From: PZPK01 sp041590075
GTDB lineage: Bacteria; Pseudomonadota; Gammaproteobacteria; Pseudomonadales; Oleiphilaceae
Reading direction: 5' to 3'
Length of the DNA: 64,000 bases
Assembly (NCBI GenBank): GCA_041590075.1
Contig: JBFHUL010000001.1
Location: forward strand, 1 to 64,000
Shown here: piece after piece, positions 27,541 to 35,859 of the stretch
How positions within the stretch are numbered: position 1 is the stretch's first letter
How the letters are laid out: every line of letters begins with the position of its first letter
Translations under genes and position numbers: made by a program
The notes under the pieces: model-generated
The model's database searches: none
What the model saw: only the letters and a program-made list of their open reading frames with translations
Told to the model about the DNA's origin: nothing

Positions 27541-28152
27541 TTATTCGTCGTCGAGACTGATGCCGATATTACTGACGCCGCCGTCCTGCGCCAACTGCCG
27601 CAACCCCGTAATGACCCCATCGGCGGGACTGTTGGCCATACGCAGAAGATCCCGCATTTCTTCCTGAAAGGAATACTCACGCTGCATGAGAGGGTGACGA
27701 TCGAACAGTTTTATGAGTTGCGTCTCGCTGAGACCTTCACCTTCTGAAAACTCGATGAAATGCGTGATCGTGGCAACACTACGCTGGCTGGCGGCCACTG
27801 CACGGGGCTGATCCTGATTGACGCCACTGAGCAGCGCCTGCTCCAGCAATTCCAAACAATCCTCGGTGGGATAGACGCCATATGGGGCCTCTTCCGTGAC
27901 CTCCGGCATCCAGGCCGCCACCTCATCCAGCAAGGCCACCTGCTGCTCTTCATCCGGATGTTTAATGAGCGCCTTCCAGCACTGGTCCAACGTATCCTGC
28001 AAGGCCTCGGCATCGGGCAGCTCTGCATCATCGCAGGACATCATGTAGAGCTGGGCATTGGGCAATGCCCGTTCGGTCAGCCCGAGAATGAATGCTGTTG
28101 CCCGCCAGACCTTAAGGCCCTGAATACTCTTGTGAAATTTCTGCCAATTCAT
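27541..28152 (-). CDS. DUF416 (YjaG-family) protein
   Basis: 203 residues, soluble and acidic. The pattern FILGLTERALPNAQLY near the N-terminus and AYTEDCLELLEQALLS-like middle (here VYPTEDCLELLEQ) match the YjaG/DUF416 family, of unknown function and common in gammaproteobacteria. Its ATG overlaps the stop of the upstream aldolase-like gene by four bases (ATGA), so translation is coupled. The zwf start follows 90 bases downstream on the same strand. Confidence 0.9.
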   Translation of the reverse strand: MNWQKFHKSIQGLKVWRATAFILGLTERALPNAQLYMMSCDDAELPDAEALQDTLDQCWKALIKHPDEEQQVALLDEVAAWMPEVTEEAPYGVYPTEDCLELLEQALLSGVNQDQPRAVAASQRSVATITHFIEFSEGEGLSETQLIKLFDRHPLMQREYSFQEEMRDLLRMANSPADGVITGLRQLAQDGGVSNIGISLDDE

Positions 28153-28808
28153 TGTGCTTTGTTGCCTAACATTTGCCGCACGCTGTCTTTCAGATCCAGC
28201 AAGCGACTGGTAATCATGGTCAAATCCGGGCCGCTGGCGATCACACCGTCTTCATGCCCAGCCATGGCAATCACCACCACCGGCCCAACACCGGCCAAGC
28301 GCTGATCCTGCCACGCGGCCTGCAGGGCTCTTGCCATCGCCGGGGTGCCGTAGGTCACCTCCGGCGGCGTGCGAGCCAACCCCAACGCCGCGGCATGGTA
28401 CCAGATGTCGGGGGCGTGCACATGCACCACCGCAGTGACGGTGGGAGCACATTCGTACAAGGCTGCATGACTCAGGGCTTCCGACGAGGGCGCCTGCGTG
28501 CCACGATAGGCCAGATAATTATCCTGCCACGAGGCCAACACCACATGGGCCACATCGTCGCAGGTCAATACATCCAGAGCCCCGGTTTGCGTGGCGGTGA
28601 TACAGAAATCAAGAGCGCTGCGGTGTACTCGCCAAGAAATATTGCCGAAGCCCAGGCCGCCATAACGCTCCGGGTCTTGCCCCAGCAACTGCGCAGCTTT
28701 CAATCGCCGACGCTGGGCATTGAGCAGCGCCAATTGGTGAGCACTACACTCCGGCTCACCGGCCTGCGGCTCGGCCTGAAACTGGATAACTCCCTCATGC
28801 TCCGACAT
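28149..28808 (-). CDS. Class II aldolase/adducin-family protein
   Basis: 219 residues of the class II aldolase fold. The zinc-type histidines appear in VVHVHAPDIWYHAAA (residues about 118-132), with a GFGNISWRV motif near residue 48 and a late AMAGHEDGVIASG. The family contains fuculose- and ribulose-phosphate aldolases and methylthioribulose dehydratase, all acting on sugar phosphates or related ketoses; the substrate here is unknown. It is coupled to DUF416 downstream and divergent from metY across a promoter region with two palindromes. Confidence 0.82.
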   Translation of the reverse strand: MSEHEGVIQFQAEPQAGEPECSAHQLALLNAQRRRLKAAQLLGQDPERYGGLGFGNISWRVHRSALDFCITATQTGALDVLTCDDVAHVVLASWQDNYLAYRGTQAPSSEALSHAALYECAPTVTAVVHVHAPDIWYHAAALGLARTPPEVTYGTPAMARALQAAWQDQRLAGVGPVVVIAMAGHEDGVIASGPDLTMITSRLLDLKDSVRQMLGNKAQ

Positions 28809-28850
28809 ACCTGCTCCAATAAGCGCGCCACTGTGTGCGCACAGCGATAT

Positions 28851-28869
28851 TTGACCTAGAATAGGTCAA
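28851..28869. promoter_or_regulatory. Perfect 19-base palindrome between aldolase and metY
   Basis: TTGACCTA and TAGGTCAA form an eight-base inverted repeat around GAA. It lies 43 bases upstream of the aldolase start and about 70 upstream of metY, an expected place for an operator serving one or both genes. The half-site does not match MetJ (AGACGTCT) or MetR boxes, so the regulator is unknown. Confidence 0.55.
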
Positions 28870-28876
28870 TTCACAC

Positions 28877-28898
28877 CGTATCGTTCGTAGACGATACG
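28877..28898. promoter_or_regulatory. Second palindrome upstream of metY
   Basis: CGTATCGT and ACGATACG form a perfect eight-base repeat with a six-base spacer, seven bases after the first palindrome. It could be another operator or, if transcribed, a hairpin in the metY leader. Confidence 0.5.
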
Positions 28899-28939
28899 CC
28901 GAGTTCAACTCCCTCAAGCATAACAAACAGGAGCTCAAG

Positions 28940-30211
28940 ATGAAGCTTGAATCACTCGCCTTGCACCACGGATACGAGTCCGAAGCGACCACCAAAGCCG
29001 CCGCCGTGCCGATTTATCAGACCACATCCTATACCTTCGACGACACCCAGCACGGAGCAGACCTGTTTGACCTGAAAGTGCCCGGCAATATTTATACCCG
29101 CATCATGAACCCCACCACGGCGGTGCTGGAACAGCGCATTGCCGAAATGGAGGGCGGTATTGGCGCCCTGGGCGTGGCATCGGGCATGGCGGCGATCACG
29201 TATGCGATTCAATGCCTGTGCCGCAGCGGCGACAACATCGTGAGTACCAGCCAGCTCTATGGCGGTACCTACAACCTGTTCGCGCACACCTTCCCACAAC
29301 AGGGTATCGATGTACGCATGGCCGCGCATGACGATTTCGCAGGCCTGGAAGCATTAATTGACGACAAAACCAAAGCCCTGTTCTGTGAATCCATCGGCAA
29401 CCCTGCCGGCAATGTGGTGGACATTGAAAAACTGGCTGAGCTCGCACATCGCCACGGCGTGCCGGTCATTGTCGACAACACGGTCGCCACGCCGTTCCTG
29501 TGTCAGCCGTTTACGCTCGGTGCCGATATCGTCGTTCACTCCCTGACCAAATACATCGGCGGACACGGCACCACTGTAGGCGGCGTTATTGTGGATTCAG
29601 GCAAGTTTGATTGGGCGGCCAATAAAGAGCGCTTTCCGATGCTCAACGAACCTGACCCCTCCTACCACGGTGTGGTGTACACCGAAGCCTTGGGACCCGC
29701 CGCCTTCATCGGGCGCTGCCGCGTCGTGCCCCTGCGCAATACCGGTTCGGCCCTCTCGCCCCATAGTGCGTTTCTGATTCTGCAAGGTCTCGAAACGCTC
29801 GGACTGCGCATGGAGCGTCATTGCAGCAATGCCGAACAGGTTGCGGCCCATTTGCAGGCTCATCCAAAAGTCGCCTGGGTGAACTATGCCGCGCTGGAAA
29901 ACAGCCCCGAATACCACCGCTGCCAGAAAATCACCGGCGGCAAAGCATCTGGCATCCTGAGTTTCGGCATCAAGGGTGGACAGGAAGCCGGTGCGCGTTT
30001 TATCGATGCGCTACAGATGATTCTGCGATTGGTGAACATTGGCGATGCCAAGTCGTTGGCCTGTCACCCTGCCAGCACAACGCACCGACAGCTGAATCCT
30101 GAAGAACTCGCCAGTGCTGGCGTGAGCGAAGACCTGGTGCGCATTTCAGTAGGCATTGAACATATCGACGACATTATTGCCGACATCGATCAGGCGCTGG
30201 AAAAAGCCTGA
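28940..30211 (+). CDS. metY: O-acetylhomoserine sulfhydrylase
   Basis: 423 residues of the Cys/Met PLP enzyme family, in the MetY branch (long form, YEFDDTQHGADLF-like N-terminus, large insert around FPMLNEPDPSYHG). The PLP lysine is in SLTKYIGGHG, about residue 204. It makes homocysteine from O-acetylhomoserine and sulfide, the direct sulfhydrylation route to methionine. AGGAG lies seven bases before the ATG. It is divergent from the aldolase gene and ends before a hairpin terminator. Confidence 0.94.
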   Translation: MKLESLALHHGYESEATTKAAAVPIYQTTSYTFDDTQHGADLFDLKVPGNIYTRIMNPTTAVLEQRIAEMEGGIGALGVASGMAAITYAIQCLCRSGDNIVSTSQLYGGTYNLFAHTFPQQGIDVRMAAHDDFAGLEALIDDKTKALFCESIGNPAGNVVDIEKLAELAHRHGVPVIVDNTVATPFLCQPFTLGADIVVHSLTKYIGGHGTTVGGVIVDSGKFDWAANKERFPMLNEPDPSYHGVVYTEALGPAAFIGRCRVVPLRNTGSALSPHSAFLILQGLETLGLRMERHCSNAEQVAAHLQAHPKVAWVNYAALENSPEYHRCQKITGGKASGILSFGIKGGQEAGARFIDALQMILRLVNIGDAKSLACHPASTTHRQLNPEELASAGVSEDLVRISVGIEHIDDIIADIDQALEKA

Positions 30212-30240
30212 GTGTGCACGCTTGATGCGCAATGAAAAAT

Positions 30241-30273
30241 GGGAGAGGCTCTGCAAAAGCGTCTCCCGTTTTC
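30241..30273 (+). terminator. Terminator after metY, possibly bidirectional
   Basis: GGGAGAGGCT pairs with AGCGTCTCCC with one mismatch, followed by GTTTT. On the other strand the same hairpin is followed by ATTTTTC, so it may also end dcd transcripts. Confidence 0.75.
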
Positions 30274-30291
30274 CATCAAACGTTTTACCGA

Positions 30292-30858
30292 CTACGTCTT
30301 TGGCAAGGTGACGCCGGTCTGCCCCTGATACTTACCGCCCCGGTCACGATAGCTGGTCTCGCAGATTTCATCTGATTCGAAAAACAGCATTTGCGCCACG
30401 CCTTCATTGGCGTAAATCTTGGCAGGCAGATTGGTGGTATTGGAAAATTCCAGCGTCACATGCCCTTCCCATTCAGGCTCGAGCGGGGTCACGTTGACGA
30501 TAATGCCGCAGCGGGCATAGGTCGACTTGCCCAGGCAGACCGTGAGCACACTGCGCGGAATACGAAAATATTCCACCGTGCGAGCCAGCGCAAAAGAATT
30601 GGGCGGAATGATGCACACATCACTATCGATATCGACAAAACTGGATTCATCAAAATTTTTGGGATCTACCGTGGCCGAATGCACATTGGTGAAGATCTTG
30701 AACTCGCTGCTGCAACGCACATCGTAGCCATAACTGGACGTGCCGTAGGAAATAATGCGGGCGCCGGCATCCTCTCGCACCTGACCCGGTTCAAAGGGCT
30801 CTATCATGCCGTGTTCCTGAGCCATGCGGCGAATCCATTTATCTGATTTGATCGACAT
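30292..30858 (-). CDS. dcd: dCTP deaminase
   Basis: 188 residues, the expected size. It deaminates dCTP to dUTP, feeding dTMP synthesis. Motifs are SSYGYDVRCSSEF and FALARTVEYFRIPR, which contains the catalytic glutamate, and the flexible C-terminal region closing over the triphosphate (KYQGQTGVTLPK). The ATG at 30858 starts the usual SIKSDKWIRRMA. Its 5' side faces the 374-base region upstream of the GGDEF-EAL gene; mrp, its common neighbour in other gammaproteobacteria, is about 5 kb away on the same strand. Confidence 0.96.
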   Translation of the reverse strand: MSIKSDKWIRRMAQEHGMIEPFEPGQVREDAGARIISYGTSSYGYDVRCSSEFKIFTNVHSATVDPKNFDESSFVDIDSDVCIIPPNSFALARTVEYFRIPRSVLTVCLGKSTYARCGIIVNVTPLEPEWEGHVTLEFSNTTNLPAKIYANEGVAQMLFFESDEICETSYRDRGGKYQGQTGVTLPKT

Positions 30859-31232
30859 CGTTATGCTACCCGTTTATCACTATTTTAAAGGCGCGTCATC
30901 ATACCTTGCATTGGCAGCTGACAAAAGCGCGCACATCAAGTCACGAACCCAGACGGAGCAAGCATTCTGTGTTTTTTACGCTGACCGCTTCCCAAGTTGT
31001 GAAAAAGTTGTGAAACTCCTCCAAAAAATAGCGATTTGAACTAGTATGAAGAGATGGGTAATGACACGCTGCGCCTTTTCAGGCGCTAGACACATAAATT
31101 CAATCACAAGCAAAGCATGTGCGTCCGGCCAGGTTGGCCAAGAATTGCAGTTGCAGCCGGTAATATCAGGGATACGGTTTCGATGATCGCACCGAAAACG
31201 CTCAAAATCCGACGCACCAGGTGAAACGACCA
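30859..31232. other. Long intergenic leader before the GGDEF-EAL gene
   Basis: No gene is supported in this 374-base gap. On the plus strand it contains a tandem GTTGTGAAA repeat (31009-31030 region), a GCGCC/GGCGC hairpin (31071-31086), a GGCCA/TGGCC hairpin (31127-31139) whose arm also overlaps a CCGGC/GCCGG pairing (31125-31160), a TTGCAG direct repeat, and a nested CGGT-CGAT/ATCG-ACCG hairpin (31175-31194) about 39 bases before the start codon. It should hold the promoters of dcd and of the GGDEF-EAL gene. Confidence 0.45.
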
Positions 31233-33269
31233 ATGAAAGCCATCACACAGCGATTTCAATTTCAGAAGCTCGGAAATCGACTCTCGTTCTACTTTATCTC
31301 CATTTGTATCATCTTCACTCTGGTGACGGTTTCTTCATTGCTGTTCAAGCAATATCAGGAAGACAAGTCTTCGGTTTATGAAGAAGGCGAAGAAACCATA
31401 CACGCAGTCAAGCAACAGCTCGCACGTAGTTTGTGGAATGTGGATCAAGACAGCACACGCATTCTGCTCGAAGGCATGTATCGCATGCCTTCCATCAAGG
31501 GGCTGCGTATCGTGGAATCCCTCGGTAACGTCTATGAATACGGCGAAGTGACCGACCCACCCAGCCTGCAAACCGATTTAATCTTTAACGGCCAGAACAT
31601 GGGCCGGCTCGAAGTGGATGTGAACGATGACCTGATCACCGGAAACGTGCTTGAGCAGGTGAAGGTCATCGTCATCAGTTCTGCCTTTATGATTGGACTG
31701 ATCGGTTTCGTGTTCAGCGTGATCGTAAAAAAAGCGGTTACACAGCACCTGAGCGAGATATCCAAAGCCACCTCCGATCCGGAGCGGCTGACCAGCAAAA
31801 CCTACTCGCCGATTCGTCTCAAGCGTAACAATTATCAGGACGAACTCACCGACCTCGTGGAAGCCCTCAATCAGGGCCAGCGGCAAGTGGTGGAGTTCTC
31901 GCTGGCGCGTGAATCTTACGAAAACCAGCTGGAATACCAGGCCAATTTCGATGTGCTGACCAACTTGCCCAACCGGCGTCACATCGACCGCCATCTCAAG
32001 GAGGAAATGGAGCAGTATCAGGAAAGTGATCACAAAACCAAACTGGCCATGTTCTTCATTGATCTCGATGGCTTCAAAGAGGTGAACGACAGCCTGGGTC
32101 ATAGCGTTGGCGACCGCATTCTGCAGGAAAGTGCCGGGCGCCTGAAGCGCTTGATTGACAAGTATGACGGTTACGTCGCACGCTTTGGTGGCGACGAGTT
32201 TATTGCCAGCTTCCGCTGCCACTCCCGCAGCGAAGCCGAAGTGGTCGCCGAAGAAACCATCCTGGTGTTCAAGGAAAACTTCAGTATGAACGACAGCCAG
32301 CTGCAGCTTGGCTGCAGTATTGGTGTGGTGCTGTATCCCGAAGACGGCGAATCCACCGAGGAACTCATTCGAAAAGCCGATACAGCCATGTATAAAGCAA
32401 AGGAGGCCGGCCGCAACACCTACGCCTTCTTCGATCAAACCATGATGCACAACATCCTGCTCAACAACACCATCAAAAACAAACTGCAGGATGCGATTTC
32501 CAAAAAGCAGCTTGAATTGCACTACCAGCCACTGATCAATTTGAAAGACATGTCCATTGCGGGCTTCGAGGCGCTATTGCGCTGGGAAGATGACGATCTG
32601 GGCAAGGTGCGCCCCGACCTGTTTATTCCGGTTGCCGAAAAGACCGGCTTGATTTTCGACATCGATATCTGGGTGTTCGAGCAGGCGATTGAACAGGTTA
32701 AGCACTGGCGTACCGACTTCAGTCAGCCGTTTGTGGTGTCGGTGAATTTCAGCGCCACCAACTTCCATCACCGCCAGTTGTCCAGCTGGATCAACAAGCA
32801 TGAAGTATTTCTGCAACGTCTGGACTGGGTGGAACTGGAAGTAACGGAACGCCTGGTACTCGATGATGACCCCGTCGTATTGCGCGGAATTGAGCAGTTA
32901 CTGAAGGCCGGCCTGAAATTCAGCATCGATGATTTCGGTACCGGCTATTCGTCGCTGGGCTATATCAAGAAGTTCAGTCATATTCTGTCGAAAATCAAAA
33001 TCGACCGCCTGTTCGTAAACGAACTCATCAAAAGCGATTCGGACCGCGCCCTGGTGAAAAGTATCATTACTCTGGCCGACAGCTTATCGATTGAAGTACT
33101 GGCTGAGGGTATCGAATCACGCAAGCAGGAAGAGGTGCTGATCAACCTGGGCTGCGATTATGCGCAAGGTTTCTTTTATGCCAAACCCCTGCCAGTGAGC
33201 GAAATTCCCGATTTCATTAATCGCTGGCACCAAACTCCGCATATCATCAAATCATCACTGGAAGGATAA
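31233..33269 (+). CDS. GGDEF-EAL c-di-GMP enzyme with periplasmic sensor
   Basis: 678 residues. Two membrane segments (about 20-40 and 145-170) bracket a periplasmic sensor domain of about 100 residues. A HAMP-like linker follows. The GGDEF domain keeps RFGGDEF (about 318-322); the usual RxxD inhibitory site is not seen. The EAL domain keeps FEALLRW (about 445), the NFS metal site, EVTER, DDFGTGYSSL and AEGIES. Both cyclase and phosphodiesterase activities are therefore possible. The ATG at 31233 has AGGTGA eight bases upstream; a GTG at 31221 lies inside that site. It is convergent with two binding-protein genes that could supply its ligand signal. Confidence 0.92.
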   Translation: MKAITQRFQFQKLGNRLSFYFISICIIFTLVTVSSLLFKQYQEDKSSVYEEGEETIHAVKQQLARSLWNVDQDSTRILLEGMYRMPSIKGLRIVESLGNVYEYGEVTDPPSLQTDLIFNGQNMGRLEVDVNDDLITGNVLEQVKVIVISSAFMIGLIGFVFSVIVKKAVTQHLSEISKATSDPERLTSKTYSPIRLKRNNYQDELTDLVEALNQGQRQVVEFSLARESYENQLEYQANFDVLTNLPNRRHIDRHLKEEMEQYQESDHKTKLAMFFIDLDGFKEVNDSLGHSVGDRILQESAGRLKRLIDKYDGYVARFGGDEFIASFRCHSRSEAEVVAEETILVFKENFSMNDSQLQLGCSIGVVLYPEDGESTEELIRKADTAMYKAKEAGRNTYAFFDQTMMHNILLNNTIKNKLQDAISKKQLELHYQPLINLKDMSIAGFEALLRWEDDDLGKVRPDLFIPVAEKTGLIFDIDIWVFEQAIEQVKHWRTDFSQPFVVSVNFSATNFHHRQLSSWINKHEVFLQRLDWVELEVTERLVLDDDPVVLRGIEQLLKAGLKFSIDDFGTGYSSLGYIKKFSHILSKIKIDRLFVNELIKSDSDRALVKSIITLADSLSIEVLAEGIESRKQEEVLINLGCDYAQGFFYAKPLPVSEIPDFINRWHQTPHIIKSSLEG

Positions 33270-33282
33270 TGGCGAGCCTGCG

Positions 33283-34044
33283 CTAAGGCTCGGAGGGCAC
33301 AGAGCGCTGTTCAAAGTTCTTTTTGATACGCATAAAGCTCCCGTCACGATGCATAGCCTGCAATGCATCGTTTAGCACCTCCACAACTTCGGTAGGCATG
33401 GACGCATGACAGCCAATGGCGCGCACGGTGGTAAAAAACACCAGCGGCGAAGGCGCGAGGGTAAACTGACTGTTACCGGCAATATACCGTGCAGAAACCT
33501 CATCGGAAGCCCACAGATCAATCCGGCGGGCCATTAGCTTATGAATATTGGCGCTGTTGGCCGCTGCATAATCCACTTCGAATCCCAGTGATTCGAGATA
33601 CGCACCAATACCACTGCCCAGATAACTTCCAATACGAAAACCTTTGGCATCTTCGAGCACACGCAGTGAGACCGGAACATCGTCCGGATGCTGAAAAAAA
33701 CCGTGGCGCGAAATCTGAATCGGGCTGATCCAGTGAAAGTCCACTTCCCGCTCCTGACTCCGTTCGATGGGGAACACACAGGCATTTTTGTGAGACAGGG
33801 CAAAGAGCAAGGCACGTTTGGCAGGCAGTATATCAAGACGATACCGCAGCCCCGCCCGATCCATCAGCGCCGACACATACTCCACCACCAGCCCTTTCGC
33901 CCCACCGTTATCGGACATGACATAGGGCGGCTCCTCGAAACTGACCAGATCGATGGTATCTCTGCTATCTGCCTGAACCGCGCTTACGCAGCCCATCAGC
34001 AAGCCTGCCAGACATTGCCGTATGGCCCTTTTTCTACCAGGCAC
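33283..34044 (-). CDS. Family 3 periplasmic solute-binding protein
   Basis: 253 residues with a signal peptide (about 25 residues, AVQA-DS). The mature part resembles bacterial extracellular solute-binding protein family 3, the amino-acid binding type: VSFEEPPYVMSDNGGAKGLVVEYV at the start, a mid-protein IGSYLGSGIGAYL and a terminal AMHRDGSFMRIKKNF helix. The GTG start has a perfect AGGAGG six bases upstream, inside the end of the preceding gene, which it overlaps by 11 bases. No amino-acid permease or ATPase is nearby. It may be a free sensor or scavenging protein. Confidence 0.85.
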   Translation of the reverse strand: MPGRKRAIRQCLAGLLMGCVSAVQADSRDTIDLVSFEEPPYVMSDNGGAKGLVVEYVSALMDRAGLRYRLDILPAKRALLFALSHKNACVFPIERSQEREVDFHWISPIQISRHGFFQHPDDVPVSLRVLEDAKGFRIGSYLGSGIGAYLESLGFEVDYAAANSANIHKLMARRIDLWASDEVSARYIAGNSQFTLAPSPLVFFTTVRAIGCHASMPTEVVEVLNDALQAMHRDGSFMRIKKNFEQRSVPSEP

Positions 34045-35788
34045 GAATCGCCTCCTTGTAGGGTAATGTGCGTCCTTGTTGGGGTTCTGTGAGCAATGGC
34101 TTGGGCGCTCCGGGACGAGCCAGCCAGTCCTGTTCTTTTTGCGGCTTGACCAGCTTCGGCGAGCAGGGGCCGCTCATACGCTCACTCAATTCACCCAGCG
34201 TGGTATCAAAAGCACCCGCCATGCCGCGCATTGCCTCTGTCACCGAAAGCTCACCCGAGGTGGCGCGACCTACCCACTGCCACCAGTAGTTCGACAAACG
34301 GATGTAGTCGGGCACATTGGTACCGGTGGGCGTCCACAACTCGCGCCCACGACTGCGATAAAACTCCACCAGACCGCCCAGGTAGGGCGCGCGCTCGGTA
34401 AACACATCCGACTCAATATCGCTGCGCCGCACGGGAGTGAGCCCAACCAGCGTTTTGCGTAACGACACGGTTTTGGACACCACAAACTGCGCGTACAACC
34501 AGGCCGCCTTGGTGCGTTCAACAGGCGTGCTCTTCAGGAAGGTCCAGGCACCTGCATCCTGATAGCCCAATTTCATACCCTCTTCCCAATAGGCGCCTTT
34601 TGGGGAAGGGGCCATGCGCCAGCGCGGGCGGCCATCGTCATACATGATGGGGGTGCCCGGTTCAGTTAACGCGGCGGTAAAGGCCGTATACCACCAAATT
34701 TGCTGTGCAATATTGCCCTTCTGCAGCCAATTTCCGGCTTCCGTAAAGTTCATGCGCAGCGCTTCCGGTGGTGCGTATTGTTTCAACCAGTCTACATATT
34801 TAGACACGGCGTAGATCGATGCCGGGCTATCCAGTGCGCCGCCGCGCGCCACGCTGGCACCTACCGGCCGGCAGTCCTCAACGCGAATCCCCCACTCGTC
34901 CACAGGCTGGCCGTTGGGCAGACCTTTGTCGCCCGCACCCGCGAGCGACAGCCAGGCGTCGGAAATCCGCCATCCCAGCGAAGGGTCGGCTTTGCCATAG
35001 TCCATGTGCCCCCACACCCGCTGCCCGTCCAATTCCTTCACGTGCACCGAGAAGAATTCGGCAATGTCTTCGTAGGCCGCCCAATTCTGCGGTACATCCA
35101 GCTCATAGCCATACAGCGCCCTGAATTGCTGGCGCAGATCCGGGCGCGCAAACCAGTCGGCGCGGTACCAGTAAAGGTTAGCGAATTGCTGGTCGGGCAA
35201 CTGATAAACATGGCCGTCGGGCCCGGTCGTGAATGCCAGGCCGATAAAATCCTGCAAGTCGAGCGTGGGAGAGGTCACCGCCGCGCCTTCACCGCGCATG
35301 AATTCATCCAGCTTAATCGCCTCGCCGCTGCGAAAGTGATACCCGATGAGATCGCTGTCGTTAATGTAGGCGTCGTAAATGTTTACCCCGCTGCGCACCT
35401 GACTCTGCAGCTTTTTGATCACATCATCCTCGCCAGTCACTTCATGCACCACATGAATGCCGGTAATGTCGTGAAAGGCTTTGGCCAGAATACTGGCTTC
35501 GTACCAATGGGTATCGATGCGTTCGGACACCACACGGATATGCATGCCACCGAAGGGCTTGGCAGCCTCGGCAAACCAGCGCAACTCTGCCAATTGCTCC
35601 TCGGGGGTGAGCGTGGAAGGCGTGAACTCGTTTTTGAGCCACCACGCGGCGCTTTTGTAGCCCGGTGCTTGAATATCATGGGCCCGCGCAAGGCCCGCTC
35701 CAGCTGCCCAAAGGAGCAGCAGAACAAGGCAGATGCGCGCAACGTTCTCGCAACAGTTCCTTGCTATCGAAGTAGCGCTAATCGCCAT
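34034..35788 (-). CDS. Large family 1 solute-binding protein, ABC-type
   Basis: 584 residues with a signal peptide (ends near ARAHD, about residue 37). It resembles the long carbohydrate/polyol solute-binding proteins such as the rhizobial glycerol binding type: a lobe with GEDDVIKKLQSQVRSG, DAYINDSDLIGYHFRSG, LPDQQFANLYWYRADWF and a late YIRLSNYWWQWVGRA. No transporter genes follow; a second binding protein overlaps its 3' end instead. The ATG at 35788 has AGG about eight bases before it. It probably binds a sugar or polyol in the periplasm; import or sensing partners are outside the window. Confidence 0.85.
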   Translation of the reverse strand: MAISATSIARNCCENVARICLVLLLLWAAGAGLARAHDIQAPGYKSAAWWLKNEFTPSTLTPEEQLAELRWFAEAAKPFGGMHIRVVSERIDTHWYEASILAKAFHDITGIHVVHEVTGEDDVIKKLQSQVRSGVNIYDAYINDSDLIGYHFRSGEAIKLDEFMRGEGAAVTSPTLDLQDFIGLAFTTGPDGHVYQLPDQQFANLYWYRADWFARPDLRQQFRALYGYELDVPQNWAAYEDIAEFFSVHVKELDGQRVWGHMDYGKADPSLGWRISDAWLSLAGAGDKGLPNGQPVDEWGIRVEDCRPVGASVARGGALDSPASIYAVSKYVDWLKQYAPPEALRMNFTEAGNWLQKGNIAQQIWWYTAFTAALTEPGTPIMYDDGRPRWRMAPSPKGAYWEEGMKLGYQDAGAWTFLKSTPVERTKAAWLYAQFVVSKTVSLRKTLVGLTPVRRSDIESDVFTERAPYLGGLVEFYRSRGRELWTPTGTNVPDYIRLSNYWWQWVGRATSGELSVTEAMRGMAGAFDTTLGELSERMSGPCSPKLVKPQKEQDWLARPGAPKPLLTEPQQGRTLPYKEAIRAW

Positions 35789-35859
35789 TTCCTCTACCTG
35801 AACATCGTTTATTTTTTCAGTATAGAAGGCTGCTAATAATGCGCATGCGACAAACGCAA

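Noticed and set aside
31071..31086. GCGCC/GGCGC hairpin as a terminator
   Set aside because: No T-run follows on either strand.
31091..31200. Class I c-di-GMP riboswitch (GEMM) upstream of the GGDEF-EAL gene
   Set aside because: A GCAAAGC string and a CCGG-rich hairpin recall the motif, but the GNRA-type tetraloop helix and receptor order do not fit.
31578..32522. Minus-strand open frame of 314 codons inside the GGDEF-EAL gene
   Set aside because: Fully antisense to a well-supported gene, no ribosome site or recognisable family; a composition shadow.
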